64,000 nt of DNA from an uncultured Lachnospiraceae bacterium (lineage in GTDB: Bacteria > Bacillota > Clostridia > Lachnospirales > Lachnospiraceae), in NCBI GenBank assembly GCA_946631295.1, contig CAMOZY010000008.1, positions 1 through 64,000 of the forward strand, written 5' to 3'. Position 1 is the first letter of the stretch. Each line of letters opens with the position of its first letter. A program made the position numbers and the translations under genes. The notes under the pieces are model-generated. The model was not told the DNA's origin. It ran no database searches and was given only the letters and a program-made list of their open reading frames with translations. Shown piece after piece: positions 52,623 through 61,317 of the stretch.

Positions 52623-54993
52623 ATATACTGATCTTGGTTATCAGTTCTTCCTTCCTGAAGGGCTTCGGAATATGATCGTTCATACCGGCATCAAGTGCTT
52701 CCTGAACATCCGAAGCAAAGGCATTGGCGGTCATCGCAAGAATTGGGATCTTGGAGAGCTTGGGATCTTCAAGTGCCCTGATCTTACGTGATGCTTCAAG
52801 GCCGTCCATCACGGGCATAAGAACGTCCATGAGTATAACGCTGATATCACCAGGCTTTGATGACCTTACCATCTCCACCGCTCCGACACCGTTGTCTGTG
52901 GTGATGACCTTGAATCCGAACTTGGTCAGAAGTCTTTCACACAGTTTCAGGTTCTGTGAAGTATCATCGACAACAAGGACAGTATTGCCGGTATAATCCC
53001 TGTTCATCGCATCGGTTACGGCGCTGTTTCTCTCGGTGGGAATATCCCTGCCCCATGCCGGCTTGAAGGGAAGATCAATGATGAATTCACTTCCTTCACC
53101 AGGTTTGGACTTGACCTCGACGGTTCCATTCATCAGATTGATTATATTCCTGACTATTGCCATTCCGAGACCGGTTCCCTGAGTCTTCTGAACATAGTCG
53201 GTATTTTCTCTTGAGTAAGCTTCCCAGATGTGCTGAACGAAATCCTCGCTCATTCCGACACCCGTGTCACGCACTCTGATCTCATACAGAATATTATCTG
53301 CACGTTCAAGGATCTTGCCTTCGAGGAAAACACTTCCGTCTTCATATGTGAACTTACATGCATTGGACAGAAGGTTGATCAGCACCTGTGAGAATCTGAG
53401 CTTGTCGCACATGACCATGTCATCACCGACTTCCTCGATATCAACCACAAAGTGCAGATTATTATCATTCATTCTGATGCGGATCATATCCGCACATTCA
53501 TTCAGGATATCCTTTACCTTGACAGGCGCGGGAGCAAGTTCCATCTTACCGCTTTCAATCCTGCTCATATCAAGGATATCGTTGATCAGGCTCATAAGGT
53601 GATCACCTGCAGAAACAATCCTCTCAAGGTAATCCTCTACATTTTCCTTATTATCGATCTCATCAATCGCAAGTCTTGAGAATCCCGTGATGGCATTCAT
53701 CGGGGTTCTGATATCATGTGACATCCTTGAAAAGAAGGACGTCTTGGCCTCGTTCGCACGGTTTGCCTCATCGATCGCATTAAGGAGAAGTGTCTGTCTT
53801 TCCTCAAGTTCCTTCTTCTGGGTTGCGATCATTCTGTCGGCATCCATCTTCTGCGCACGAAGATCATCTATCACAGATGCTGTAATGAGCATACGGGATA
53901 CGCCTGTATCATCACGGTCTATAACATGATAATCGATGCGGATCCATCTGTTTTCACCGGCATCCTTATAGACAAATTCTCTTCTGTCAAGATCCTTAAA
54001 AAGCTTAGTACGAAGCTTAACGATATCGCGAAGATCCTTTTTCTCAATCTCGGTAACTTCCTGAAATCTCGGAGTCAGCATATCAAGAAGATCACCGCAT
54101 TTTGCATTGTCGCACAGTTCAAGGATACCATCTTCCTTGATCACCTTGACAGTGTCCTTATTAAAGTCCATAAGGTAGATGCAGCGGTATTCCTCCGCAA
54201 GACTTCCTATGATCTGATTATCAAGCTTGATATTTCCAAGCTCTGTCTCAGAGATAAGGGTTGCCGAAGCGAACGCCTTATATGGAGCGCCGTTTTCATC
54301 ATACTCGATCGTATATTTGATACGGAAAGGGATTCGTCCTACAGTCAGAGGAACATCAATTTCAGGAACCGGAAGTCCCTGATCAACGCGGTGCATATAC
54401 TCACGATACATATCCGCATAATCGGGAGGAAATATACCCGACTCTATAGCAGGCTCGGGATAATTATATACAACTGCCGGCAGCCCGAGATCTCTCATAC
54501 AACGGTAACAGGGACGCATTTCCTTTGTTGCGATCCTGTATTCCCAGTTGTAGATATTGATCTGTTCCAGCGAACTCTTGTATCTGTATTCGGTATCATC
54601 AAGAGTCTCTTTAGTCTTGATCTCATTGGTGATATTACGGATACCCTCATAGACAACTGCAATATCATCCTCTTTTTCAACAAGAACCAGTCTGCTTTTA
54701 ACGCATACCTTGTCATATCCGCAGCAATCGGTAAACATGTTTCTCCATGTATCAACTGTCTGCTCCTCGCCCGTTTCAACGCATCTTTTAACAGCCTGAT
54801 TAAAAACCTTAAGATTGTCCTCATCAAAAACCTTGCCGAGGTTAGGTCCCAGGAATTCTTCTTTGGAAATGTTCATCCAAAGTTCATCAAGAAACCTTGC
54901 ATTAACATCAGCAATAAGAGACAGTCCATTCTGATAAGTTATAATGGCTGCAGGTTCACTGAATTTGTTCTGAATCAGTTCGGAGTAATCCAT
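52615..54993 (-). CDS. Cytosolic hybrid histidine kinase with receiver domain
   Basis: The protein has 792 residues. No membrane segment is visible. Two or three PAS-like regions (about 1-375) precede a helical linker, HisKA (FFSRMSHDIRTPMNAI, phospho-His about 425), HATPase (NLLSNACKF, DTGVGMS, GTGLGMAIVRNI) and a receiver domain (VLVVDDTSQNLKLCERLL, with the phospho-Asp in VILMDVLMPVMDG; about 665-792). No histidine phosphotransfer protein or DNA-binding regulator is adjacent, so the output is unknown. The receiver may be the only downstream step. Confidence 0.95.
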   Translation of the reverse strand: MDYSELIQNKFSEPAAIITYQNGLSLIADVNARFLDELWMNISKEEFLGPNLGKVFDEDNLKVFNQAVKRCVETGEEQTVDTWRNMFTDCCGYDKVCVKSRLVLVEKEDDIAVVYEGIRNITNEIKTKETLDDTEYRYKSSLEQINIYNWEYRIATKEMRPCYRCMRDLGLPAVVYNYPEPAIESGIFPPDYADMYREYMHRVDQGLPVPEIDVPLTVGRIPFRIKYTIEYDENGAPYKAFASATLISETELGNIKLDNQIIGSLAEEYRCIYLMDFNKDTVKVIKEDGILELCDNAKCGDLLDMLTPRFQEVTEIEKKDLRDIVKLRTKLFKDLDRREFVYKDAGENRWIRIDYHVIDRDDTGVSRMLITASVIDDLRAQKMDADRMIATQKKELEERQTLLLNAIDEANRANEAKTSFFSRMSHDIRTPMNAITGFSRLAIDEIDNKENVEDYLERIVSAGDHLMSLINDILDMSRIESGKMELAPAPVKVKDILNECADMIRIRMNDNNLHFVVDIEEVGDDMVMCDKLRFSQVLINLLSNACKFTYEDGSVFLEGKILERADNILYEIRVRDTGVGMSEDFVQHIWEAYSRENTDYVQKTQGTGLGMAIVRNIINLMNGTVEVKSKPGEGSEFIIDLPFKPAWGRDIPTERNSAVTDAMNRDYTGNTVLVVDDTSQNLKLCERLLTKFGFKVITTDNGVGAVEMVRSSKPGDISVILMDVLMPVMDGLEASRKIRALEDPKLSKIPILAMTANAFASDVQEALDAGMNDHIPKPFRKEELITKISIFV

Positions 54994-55024
54994 AAAACAT
55001 CCGCTCCTTAAAATCCTATATCGC

Positions 55025-55744
55025 TTAGTAACCTATATTGCTTACTGTCCCGACAGATACGAACCCATCGAGTATTGCTCTGAAATCACTGCCTTCCTCG
55101 GCTACCATCGTATGGACGCCCTCTATCATATAACGCACGCCGCCGTTTTCAAGCTTCTCCATAACGTTGTAATGATCCTTAAAATACATACCCACAGATA
55201 CTTTTCTGTCATACAGAATACCCCTGCATTCTGAGAGCCTGCATGAAGGAAAATTCACATTATGTATGTAACCTTCGGGGACGGATTCATTTATCAGCCT
55301 GCCGAGTATCTCTTCAAGATATCTGTCGGTGGTTTCATGTACATCATCAAATCCTTCGGATACGGCAATCGGATGATACCCCTGGAATGCCGCTTCAAAT
55401 GCCGCGCCTGCCGTTGCAGAATACTGGATATCCGATGCAACATTGTAACCCTTGTTGATACCTGTAAGTACAACATCAGGTTTCTCATCCATCACATTAA
55501 GGCTTCCCACCCTGACGCAATCGGCAGGCATACCGCTGCACGAAAACGCCCTGACTCCCGGCACGGGATAATCCTCCACCGGATAAACATCTATCGTATT
55601 CCTGAGAGTGATACTGTGGCTTGCCGCACTTCTTTCCTTTTCGGGAGCCACGATCCATACCTCTCCGAACTTAACCGCCGCTTCGGCAAGGCGTCTGAGT
55701 CCGTCTGCCCTTATTCCGTCATCATTAGTAATTAATATTTTCAT
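55025..55744 (-). CDS. surE: 5'/3'-nucleotidase SurE
   Basis: The protein has 239 residues. The metal-binding N-terminal ILITNDDGIRADGLRRLA, the SAASHSIT loop and VLTGINKGYNVASDIQYSATAGAAFEA are complete. It dephosphorylates nucleoside monophosphates and short polyphosphates. Its ATGA overlaps the GNAT stop, so the two are coupled. Confidence 0.95.
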   Translation of the reverse strand: MKILITNDDGIRADGLRRLAEAAVKFGEVWIVAPEKERSAASHSITLRNTIDVYPVEDYPVPGVRAFSCSGMPADCVRVGSLNVMDEKPDVVLTGINKGYNVASDIQYSATAGAAFEAAFQGYHPIAVSEGFDDVHETTDRYLEEILGRLINESVPEGYIHNVNFPSCRLSECRGILYDRKVSVGMYFKDHYNVMEKLENGGVRYMIEGVHTMVAEEGSDFRAILDGFVSVGTVSNIGY

Positions 55745-56217
55745 AGATCCTTGATAAAAAATCTGTTCATTGAGCTGTGACCGGTTTCTGCAGGCTTGTC
55801 TATTTCCGTATATCCGCTCTTTTCGTATATGTGGATTGCAGCCTGAAGATTATCATGCGTCTCTAAGTATGAGCGCTTAAATCCTGCTTCCTTCATCTTA
55901 TTTTCAACAAACTTTATCATTCTGTATCCGAGACCTTTTCCCTTTACCGGATCGTCCAGATAAATCTTCTGTAATTCAGCCGTATCATCCATAAAAGGAA
56001 ACTTTGCAAAGCCTATACCGCCGACCACCTGTCCGTCACATTCAAGAACATAATAGCCCTCATCATCTTTACCGTAGCAGGTGCTCAGATGATCCAGACC
56101 TTCGTCAAAATAAGCCGTTCCGGGAATGTTCAGAGAATAAGCCTCAAGATTTTTACGGATGATGGATACGATCTTCTCATCGTCATCAGGTGTTATTTCC
56201 CTAAATGCATAATCCAT
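55741..56217 (-). CDS. GNAT family N-acetyltransferase
   Basis: The protein has 158 residues, a single GNAT domain. Motif A appears as DPVKGKGLGYRMIKFVENKM (acetyl-CoA pyrophosphate site) after the strand LQKIYL; the C-terminal NLQAAIHIYEKSGYTEID is motif B. The target amine is unknown. AAAGGAG precedes the ATG. Confidence 0.92.
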   Translation of the reverse strand: MDYAFREITPDDDEKIVSIIRKNLEAYSLNIPGTAYFDEGLDHLSTCYGKDDEGYYVLECDGQVVGGIGFAKFPFMDDTAELQKIYLDDPVKGKGLGYRMIKFVENKMKEAGFKRSYLETHDNLQAAIHIYEKSGYTEIDKPAETGHSSMNRFFIKDL

Positions 56218-56235
56218 CAGGACTTCTCCTTTCGA

Positions 56236-57318
56236 TCATTCACGGTCTTCGAAGACAACTATATTCTTGCCGTGCTGCTTACCGTAATACATCCTTGCAT
56301 CGGCTGTTCTTATTACATCATCGGGGCTGACATATCCCTCTTTGTTTTCACCGATGCCGATGGTTATCGTTGCAAAGATCCTCTTGTTGAAGAATATGGT
56401 GGGACTGGATTCAATGCTTCTCCTGAGTTCCTCCATCTTCTCCCTGGCAAGATTAATATCGCAATCCCTCATCAGGATAAGAATCTCTTCACCGCCCCAT
56501 CTGCAGACATCACAGCCGTGGGATTTGTTCTTGATGATCTTCGTGATATGCCTCAGTACTTCATCACCGGCATCATGACCATACGAATCATTTATACGCT
56601 TGAAATTATCTATGTCGCAGAATGAAATGCAAAAATCAGAAGGCTTATCTTGTTTCATAAGTTCCTCAACTATCGGAAGAAATCCACGCCTGTTGAGAAG
56701 ACTTGTGAGCAGATCCTCTGATGCATCAAGCGAAAGCTGCTTATTCTGAAGTTCCAGGCTCTTAACACGGAGCTCACTGGAATAGATATAGATAATGTTA
56801 TAGAAGATCGTAGAGAAGACCATTACGAACGATGAGAAAATGACTATTATCGCACGCATCATTGGTGGCACTTCATATACCGGTCTTATATTGTTGAATT
56901 TCGCATAAAGGAAAGCAAAGAGACCAAAATTCAGGAGAAGAAGGATCACGATATGCCATCTCATCTTTCCCTTGAACAGGAAGCATCCGAGATAAATGAT
57001 TATCGGAACGATGGAAAACAGGAAACAGTATGTACCGCACCTAAGTCCGATATAATATGTCGAAAGGATCGTATATGCAGTAACCTCAACAATGATACTG
57101 ATATAAACAAGCAGGACATGACCCGTCACACACAATACGCTGCAGAAGATATATACCACCACACTCAGTATGTTGAACTGAAACAGCGGCATAACATCAA
57201 TACTGTACATCATCACCATCAGCACCGTATGAACCAGGCACATAACGACTGCAGTAACAAAGTTACTGTTATGTACAAGAAAGTGCATTAAATTATCGAT
57301 CGGATTGTTTGTCTTCAT
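56236..57318 (-). CDS. Membrane diguanylate cyclase with GGEEI active site
   Basis: The protein has 360 residues. Six membrane segments (about 15-175) form an MHYT-less integral sensor, followed by a short coiled coil and a GGDEF domain (about 190-350). The substrate motifs NRRGF, FCDIDNFKRINDSYGHDAGD are standard. The active-site loop reads RWGGEEIL; Phe of GGEEF is Ile. No RxxD inhibitory site precedes it. It probably makes c-di-GMP, perhaps weakly. A 53-residue membrane protein gene lies directly upstream and could be cotranscribed. Confidence 0.92.
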   Translation of the reverse strand: MKTNNPIDNLMHFLVHNSNFVTAVVMCLVHTVLMVMMYSIDVMPLFQFNILSVVVYIFCSVLCVTGHVLLVYISIIVEVTAYTILSTYYIGLRCGTYCFLFSIVPIIIYLGCFLFKGKMRWHIVILLLLNFGLFAFLYAKFNNIRPVYEVPPMMRAIIVIFSSFVMVFSTIFYNIIYIYSSELRVKSLELQNKQLSLDASEDLLTSLLNRRGFLPIVEELMKQDKPSDFCISFCDIDNFKRINDSYGHDAGDEVLRHITKIIKNKSHGCDVCRWGGEEILILMRDCDINLAREKMEELRRSIESSPTIFFNKRIFATITIGIGENKEGYVSPDDVIRTADARMYYGKQHGKNIVVFEDRE

Positions 57319-57399
57319 ACCGCCGTGTTATCCTCTCCCCTTTTGATCACACTGCCATATACCGGTATCTGTCCGTTATAAAAATTCCTGCCACGATCA

Positions 57400-57561
57400 T
57401 TACCTGTCCAGTACTTTTTTGATCTGTACGATCATTACAGCCGCACCGATAACTATCATTACAATAGACAGTATATTCATATTTCCAACGAATAATCCTA
57501 TACATCCCGCCAGAATAAAAAAGACGCCGATTGCAATATTAATGGCAATATCCCTGGACAC
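57400..57561 (-). CDS. Small two-helix membrane protein, not in the ORF track
   Basis: The 53-residue ORF starts at GTG after GAGGAG and ends with TAA. It encodes two hydrophobic segments, AIGVFFILAGCIGLFVG and ILSIVMIVIGAAVMIVQI, and a basic end KKVLDR. An alternative GTG lies four codons upstream. An extended -10 (TGT-TATAAT) is found upstream. The gene is followed after about 80 bp by the diguanylate cyclase gene, so it may be a small membrane partner or an independent protein. I do not recognise a family. Confidence 0.55.
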   Translation of the reverse strand: MSRDIAINIAIGVFFILAGCIGLFVGNMNILSIVMIVIGAAVMIVQIKKVLDR

Positions 57562-57636
57562 CTGACTCCTCACTTTCGGTCATAAAAAAGTAAATAAACT
57601 GACAATTTATTATAACATATATCAGCCTTACAACGT

Positions 57637-57669
57637 AAAAAAAGAGCTCCGGATTTCCGAAGCTCTTTG
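57637..57669 (-). terminator. Terminator of pilT
   Basis: A stem AAAGAGCT-CGGA / TCCG-AGCTCTTT, with one base mismatch, is followed on the minus strand by T7. Confidence 0.88.
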
Positions 57670-57690
57670 TGATACTTTCTAAAAAACTTA

Positions 57691-58737
57691 TCAGCACATC
57701 TTGTCGAGTGCAACGGGATCATTGGAAACCGCCATAGCCTCTTCTCTTGTGACTCTGCCGTGGATGATAAGAGATGCAAGGTCATCGTTAAGAAGATGCA
57801 TGCCCTGGTTACGGCTGCTCTGAATGATGGAAGGAAGCTGAATGGTCTTCTTATCACGAATGAGGTTGCCGACTGCGGGAGTATTGGTCATGATCTCGGT
57901 TGCAACTACACGTCCCTTTCCGTCTGAGGTAGGAAGAAGGGTCTGGGTGATAACACCCTTAATGACGTTGGAGAACTGGGTTCTGATCTGATCCTGTCCT
58001 TCAAGAGGTGTAGCGTCGATGATTCTCTCGACTGTCTGTGCAGCACTTGTTGTATGAAGTGTGGAGAGGACGAGGTGTCCGGTCTCTGCTGCGGTGATAG
58101 CTGCGGAGATTGTCTCGAAGTCTCTCATTTCTCCTACGAGGATGATATCGGGATCTTCACGGAGAGCTGAACGAAGAGCTGTAGCGAATGTCTCAACGTC
58201 TCTTCCTACTTCTCTCTGGTGGATCATAGCCTTATCATGAGGATATACATACTCGATAGGGTCCTCAATGGTAATGATATGTCTGGAAGTGTTGTGGTTG
58301 ATATAATCTACCATTGAAGCAAGGGTGGTAGACTTACCTGAACCGGTAGGACCGGTAACAAGTACAAGTCCTCTGGGCATCTCTGCCAGATCCTTGACAA
58401 CGGGAGGAAGACCGAGCTCTTCAAAAGAAGGTATGGTCTGATTGAGGATACGGATACTTGCTGCGAGATTGTTTCTCTGGTGATAGATATTGGCTCTTAT
58501 TCTGGTGCCGTCCCAAAGCATGACACCGACGTCAAGATCCTTGCCTCCGGATACAGTCTCAACCTGCTCCTGATCAAGGAATGAGAAGATCATGTTTCTT
58601 GATTCCTCAGCCGTAGGTGCGGGCTCAAGGATCTGAAGTGTACCGAATCTTCTTATTGCAAGATTGGTACCAACCGTAATATGAATATCGGAGCATTCGT
58701 TCTGTTTTGCGTATTCGACCAGTTCTTTAAAATCCAT
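57691..58737 (-). CDS. pilT: Type IV pilus retraction ATPase PilT
   Basis: The protein has 348 residues. It has Walker A GPTGSGKSTT, the Asp box ITIEDPIEY, Walker B PDIILVGEMRD, the His box GHLVLSTLHT and the PilT-type N-terminal KQNECSDIHITVGTNLAIR. The C-terminal AIRNLIR-like motif is present as GNLIRDKK. It disassembles pili for twitching. No other pilus gene is nearby. GGGGAGG precedes the ATG; it has its own perfect promoter and terminator. Confidence 0.96.
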   Translation of the reverse strand: MDFKELVEYAKQNECSDIHITVGTNLAIRRFGTLQILEPAPTAEESRNMIFSFLDQEQVETVSGGKDLDVGVMLWDGTRIRANIYHQRNNLAASIRILNQTIPSFEELGLPPVVKDLAEMPRGLVLVTGPTGSGKSTTLASMVDYINHNTSRHIITIEDPIEYVYPHDKAMIHQREVGRDVETFATALRSALREDPDIILVGEMRDFETISAAITAAETGHLVLSTLHTTSAAQTVERIIDATPLEGQDQIRTQFSNVIKGVITQTLLPTSDGKGRVVATEIMTNTPAVGNLIRDKKTIQLPSIIQSSRNQGMHLLNDDLASLIIHGRVTREEAMAVSNDPVALDKMC

Positions 58738-58778
58738 TAAAGTTTCCTCCCCTTATAAGGTTTTACGCACACGTTGAT

Positions 58779-58807
58779 ATTATAGCAAAATATTTATCCA
58801 TTTCCAA
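58779..58807 (-). promoter_or_regulatory. Sigma-A promoter of pilT
   Basis: On the minus strand TTGGAA and TATAAT are separated by 17 bp. Confidence 0.8.
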
Positions 58808-58842
58808 CAAAAACTATCTGCCCTGCTGATGAAACCGCTTAC

Positions 58843-60339
58843 TTAATGGAACGAAACCACCTTTTCATAATCATAACCGCGGTCCGGAGTATATTTTCTT
58901 GCCTTCAGGGTAAAATAGACCACTCCGTTCTTCCTTACGGTAACAGGAACACCGGTCTTTCCTCCCTCAGCCCTGATGATCCTGCTCTCAGTCAGAGGAT
59001 ATGCTGCGCCTCTTATAAGATCGGTTTCATCATCTGAAGGATAAGCAGGCTCGCCCATATCATGCCAGAGCTTCAGAGGATTACAGCAGACCTCATCCAC
59101 TGTCATGGTGATCAGGGTGTACTCTCCCTTTATGTCAAATGAGGGTTCTCTTACAAGATCGTCTTCATCGATATTCCAGAGAATTCCGGCATAATCCTCA
59201 CCGTTTTTGATTATGACCGCATTATCATCCCTGTATACACAGCTGTTTCCGAAGAGCTTAAGCTGTTTGTAGAAATAAAAAGTCCAGAACGAAGGCTTGG
59301 GGATATTGCCTGCAGCAACCATTCCGAATCCTCCGTGGAAAAGAGAATCAGGTACGCCCTGCTCCTCGAAGACATCTCCGAATGTCCAGTATGAATAAGC
59401 TTCATTTACATCACCGAGTCTTGAAAGCTGTCTTGCAAGATAGGATGCATTGATGTTCGTATCGTGGATGACACCCTTCGGAGTATAGGATGTACTGAAC
59501 TCCGTAAGATGAATCGGTGTTCCCCTGAATTCATCAAAGGAATCAACTATGTCACGTGTTGACTGAAGATTGGCAAAACGGAATTCCTGATCCTCAAGCT
59601 TCGAATAATCGTAATGTCCTATTCTTTCAGGGAATTCAACACAATAGTGATGCCTTGTTATACGGTCGGGCTGAAGCCCTTCCTTTTTACAGAACTTAAG
59701 GAATCCCTCTATCCACTCCGCATCCCTGACTCCGCAGATTGCAGGTCCGCCAACCATAAAGCGCCTGTCAAAAGCCTTTATCGCAAGAAATGTCTCCTTG
59801 AAGAGTTTAAAGTACTCTTCCATGTCAGCCTTATACCAGAATCCGGGAAGATTGGGCTCATTCCACACTTCGATGGGCCAGGTATATACTTCCTCGCCGT
59901 AACGGGAAATGAGATGCTCAAGAAGTGCAACGACCATGTCGGTCCAGAGCTTATAATCCTTAGGCGGTGTGGTATTGCCCTTCCAGTAAAAGATGGTCTG
60001 CTCTCCGCTTGCCATCTTGCCGGGCATGAATCCGAGTTCAAGATAAGGACGGATATCCAGTCTGACATATGCATCGATTATACGGTCTATATAGGTATAG
60101 TTGTACTCTACCTTCGTCACACCGTCTTCTTCATATTCGTGATAAATAGATACGTCATCGGAAAAGAGGCCATGTCCCCTGATATAGGAAAAGCCTATCA
60201 TATCCTGAACAAATTCAAGTTCATTAAGATACTCTTCCGTGAGTGCAAGACCAAGACGTCCGGTTCCAACACAGTAGTCGACATTATTGTTGAATACGAC
60301 GCTGTTTTCGGGTAAAACATCAAACTTCTGAGTAGTCAT
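58843..60339 (-). CDS. Glycoside hydrolase family 39-like beta-xylosidase
   Basis: The protein has 498 residues and no signal peptide, so it is cytosolic. The (beta/alpha)8 catalytic domain carries the acid/base Glu in WPIEVWNEPNLPGFW (about 180) and the nucleophile Glu in IHLTEFSTSY (about 275); a C-terminal beta-sandwich follows. GH39 members hydrolyse short xylo-oligosaccharides. The gene stands alone, without a visible transporter or regulator, and starts after GGGGGAA. Confidence 0.9.
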   Translation of the reverse strand: MTTQKFDVLPENSVVFNNNVDYCVGTGRLGLALTEEYLNELEFVQDMIGFSYIRGHGLFSDDVSIYHEYEEDGVTKVEYNYTYIDRIIDAYVRLDIRPYLELGFMPGKMASGEQTIFYWKGNTTPPKDYKLWTDMVVALLEHLISRYGEEVYTWPIEVWNEPNLPGFWYKADMEEYFKLFKETFLAIKAFDRRFMVGGPAICGVRDAEWIEGFLKFCKKEGLQPDRITRHHYCVEFPERIGHYDYSKLEDQEFRFANLQSTRDIVDSFDEFRGTPIHLTEFSTSYTPKGVIHDTNINASYLARQLSRLGDVNEAYSYWTFGDVFEEQGVPDSLFHGGFGMVAAGNIPKPSFWTFYFYKQLKLFGNSCVYRDDNAVIIKNGEDYAGILWNIDEDDLVREPSFDIKGEYTLITMTVDEVCCNPLKLWHDMGEPAYPSDDETDLIRGAAYPLTESRIIRAEGGKTGVPVTVRKNGVVYFTLKARKYTPDRGYDYEKVVSFH

Positions 60340-60429
60340 GTAAATTCCCCCTGTGATGATGTTAAAGAACCATTCCCTACTAGATTACACTAACAGAGAA
60401 GGTTATTACATTTAATTTTAATATTATTC

Positions 60430-60458
60430 TTGACATATTATTTCTGTAATATTATTTT
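60430..60458 (+). promoter_or_regulatory. Promoter of the GGDEF/RHH-like gene
   Basis: A perfect TTGACA and TATTTT are separated by 17 bp, with an AT-rich leader of about 115 nt before the AAGGAGG ribosome binding site. The rest of 60340-60580 is AT-rich and shows nothing else. Confidence 0.6.
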
Positions 60459-60579
60459 ATACATAGTTCCTGATATTACTTTACAAATAATATTTATAAA
60501 TATTACGGCAGTTAATTATCGTAAACCTTATGCAATGATCCGGTATCCCCGGACGCATAACCACAAAAAGGAGGCTACT

Positions 60580-61296
60580 ATGGCAGCAAAAAAATCAGTT
60601 AAGGCATCCCGTCCCATAACAGTTAAAGATCACATGGAATTATCAGCAGAACATGCAAAGAAAAAGATAAACGGCGTAAATGAAGCACTTAAGTTCCCGC
60701 TTGGTGAACAGTTTGAAAAAGACATCACTGAAATTCTTGAAAGTGACTGTGAGGCAGAAGGCGAAACCGTGGTTATCGCTCTCATCGATTTCGACAGCTT
60801 TCTTCACATCAATACCGATTTCGGAACAGAAGCAGGTGACAGGGTCCTTATCGATACAGGACTCTATATAAAAAAGCACCTCCCGAAGGATGCTACCGTT
60901 TACCGCATCGGAGGCGATGAATTCGGTATCATCTTCAAGGGTGCCACAGAACGTGAGGATATCTTCCTCTTTTTGAACGATCTTAAGAACGGATTCGATG
61001 TCAAGACTCCCGACGGAGCATCACAATCGATCACTATAGGAATGGCTACCGCATTCGTTGATGCGAACCGCTGCCAGGAACTTATCAGGAAGGCCGACGG
61101 AGCTTTGTATCGTGCCAAGCTCAGCGGAGGAAACCGTGTTGCAATGGCAAGGGAAGAAAAAATGATCCCCAAGACAAGCCACTACACTCAGGATCAGCTC
61201 CAGAGACTTGCCAAGCTGTCCAAGCTCGAAGGCATCGGCGAAGCAATACTGCTCCGTGAAGCTCTCGACATGCTCCTGAAAAAATATGACAACTGA
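60580..61296 (+). CDS. Cytosolic GGDEF protein with a ribbon-helix-helix-like C-terminus
   Basis: The protein has 238 residues from the ATG after AAGGAGG; the ORF's 50 upstream residues are the leader. A basic N-terminus (MAAKKSVKASRPITVKDH) precedes a short GGDEF domain (about 55-190; LIDFDSFLHINTDFGTEAGD, RIGGDEFGII) with the canonical active site and no RxxD site. The last 40 residues, HYTQDQLQRLAKLSKL and ILLREALDMLLKKY, look like a ribbon-helix-helix DNA-binding fold. The combination suggests a c-di-GMP-linked transcription factor, but cyclase activity and DNA binding are untested. Confidence 0.85.
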   Translation: MAAKKSVKASRPITVKDHMELSAEHAKKKINGVNEALKFPLGEQFEKDITEILESDCEAEGETVVIALIDFDSFLHINTDFGTEAGDRVLIDTGLYIKKHLPKDATVYRIGGDEFGIIFKGATEREDIFLFLNDLKNGFDVKTPDGASQSITIGMATAFVDANRCQELIRKADGALYRAKLSGGNRVAMAREEKMIPKTSHYTQDQLQRLAKLSKLEGIGEAILLREALDMLLKKYDN

Positions 61297-61317
61297 CCTG
61301 ATCACTGATTCAGACGA

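Noticed and set aside
60340-60580. Possible c-di-GMP riboswitch before the GGDEF gene
   Set aside because: The AT-rich leader lacks the conserved GEMM-type core and has no GC-rich helices.
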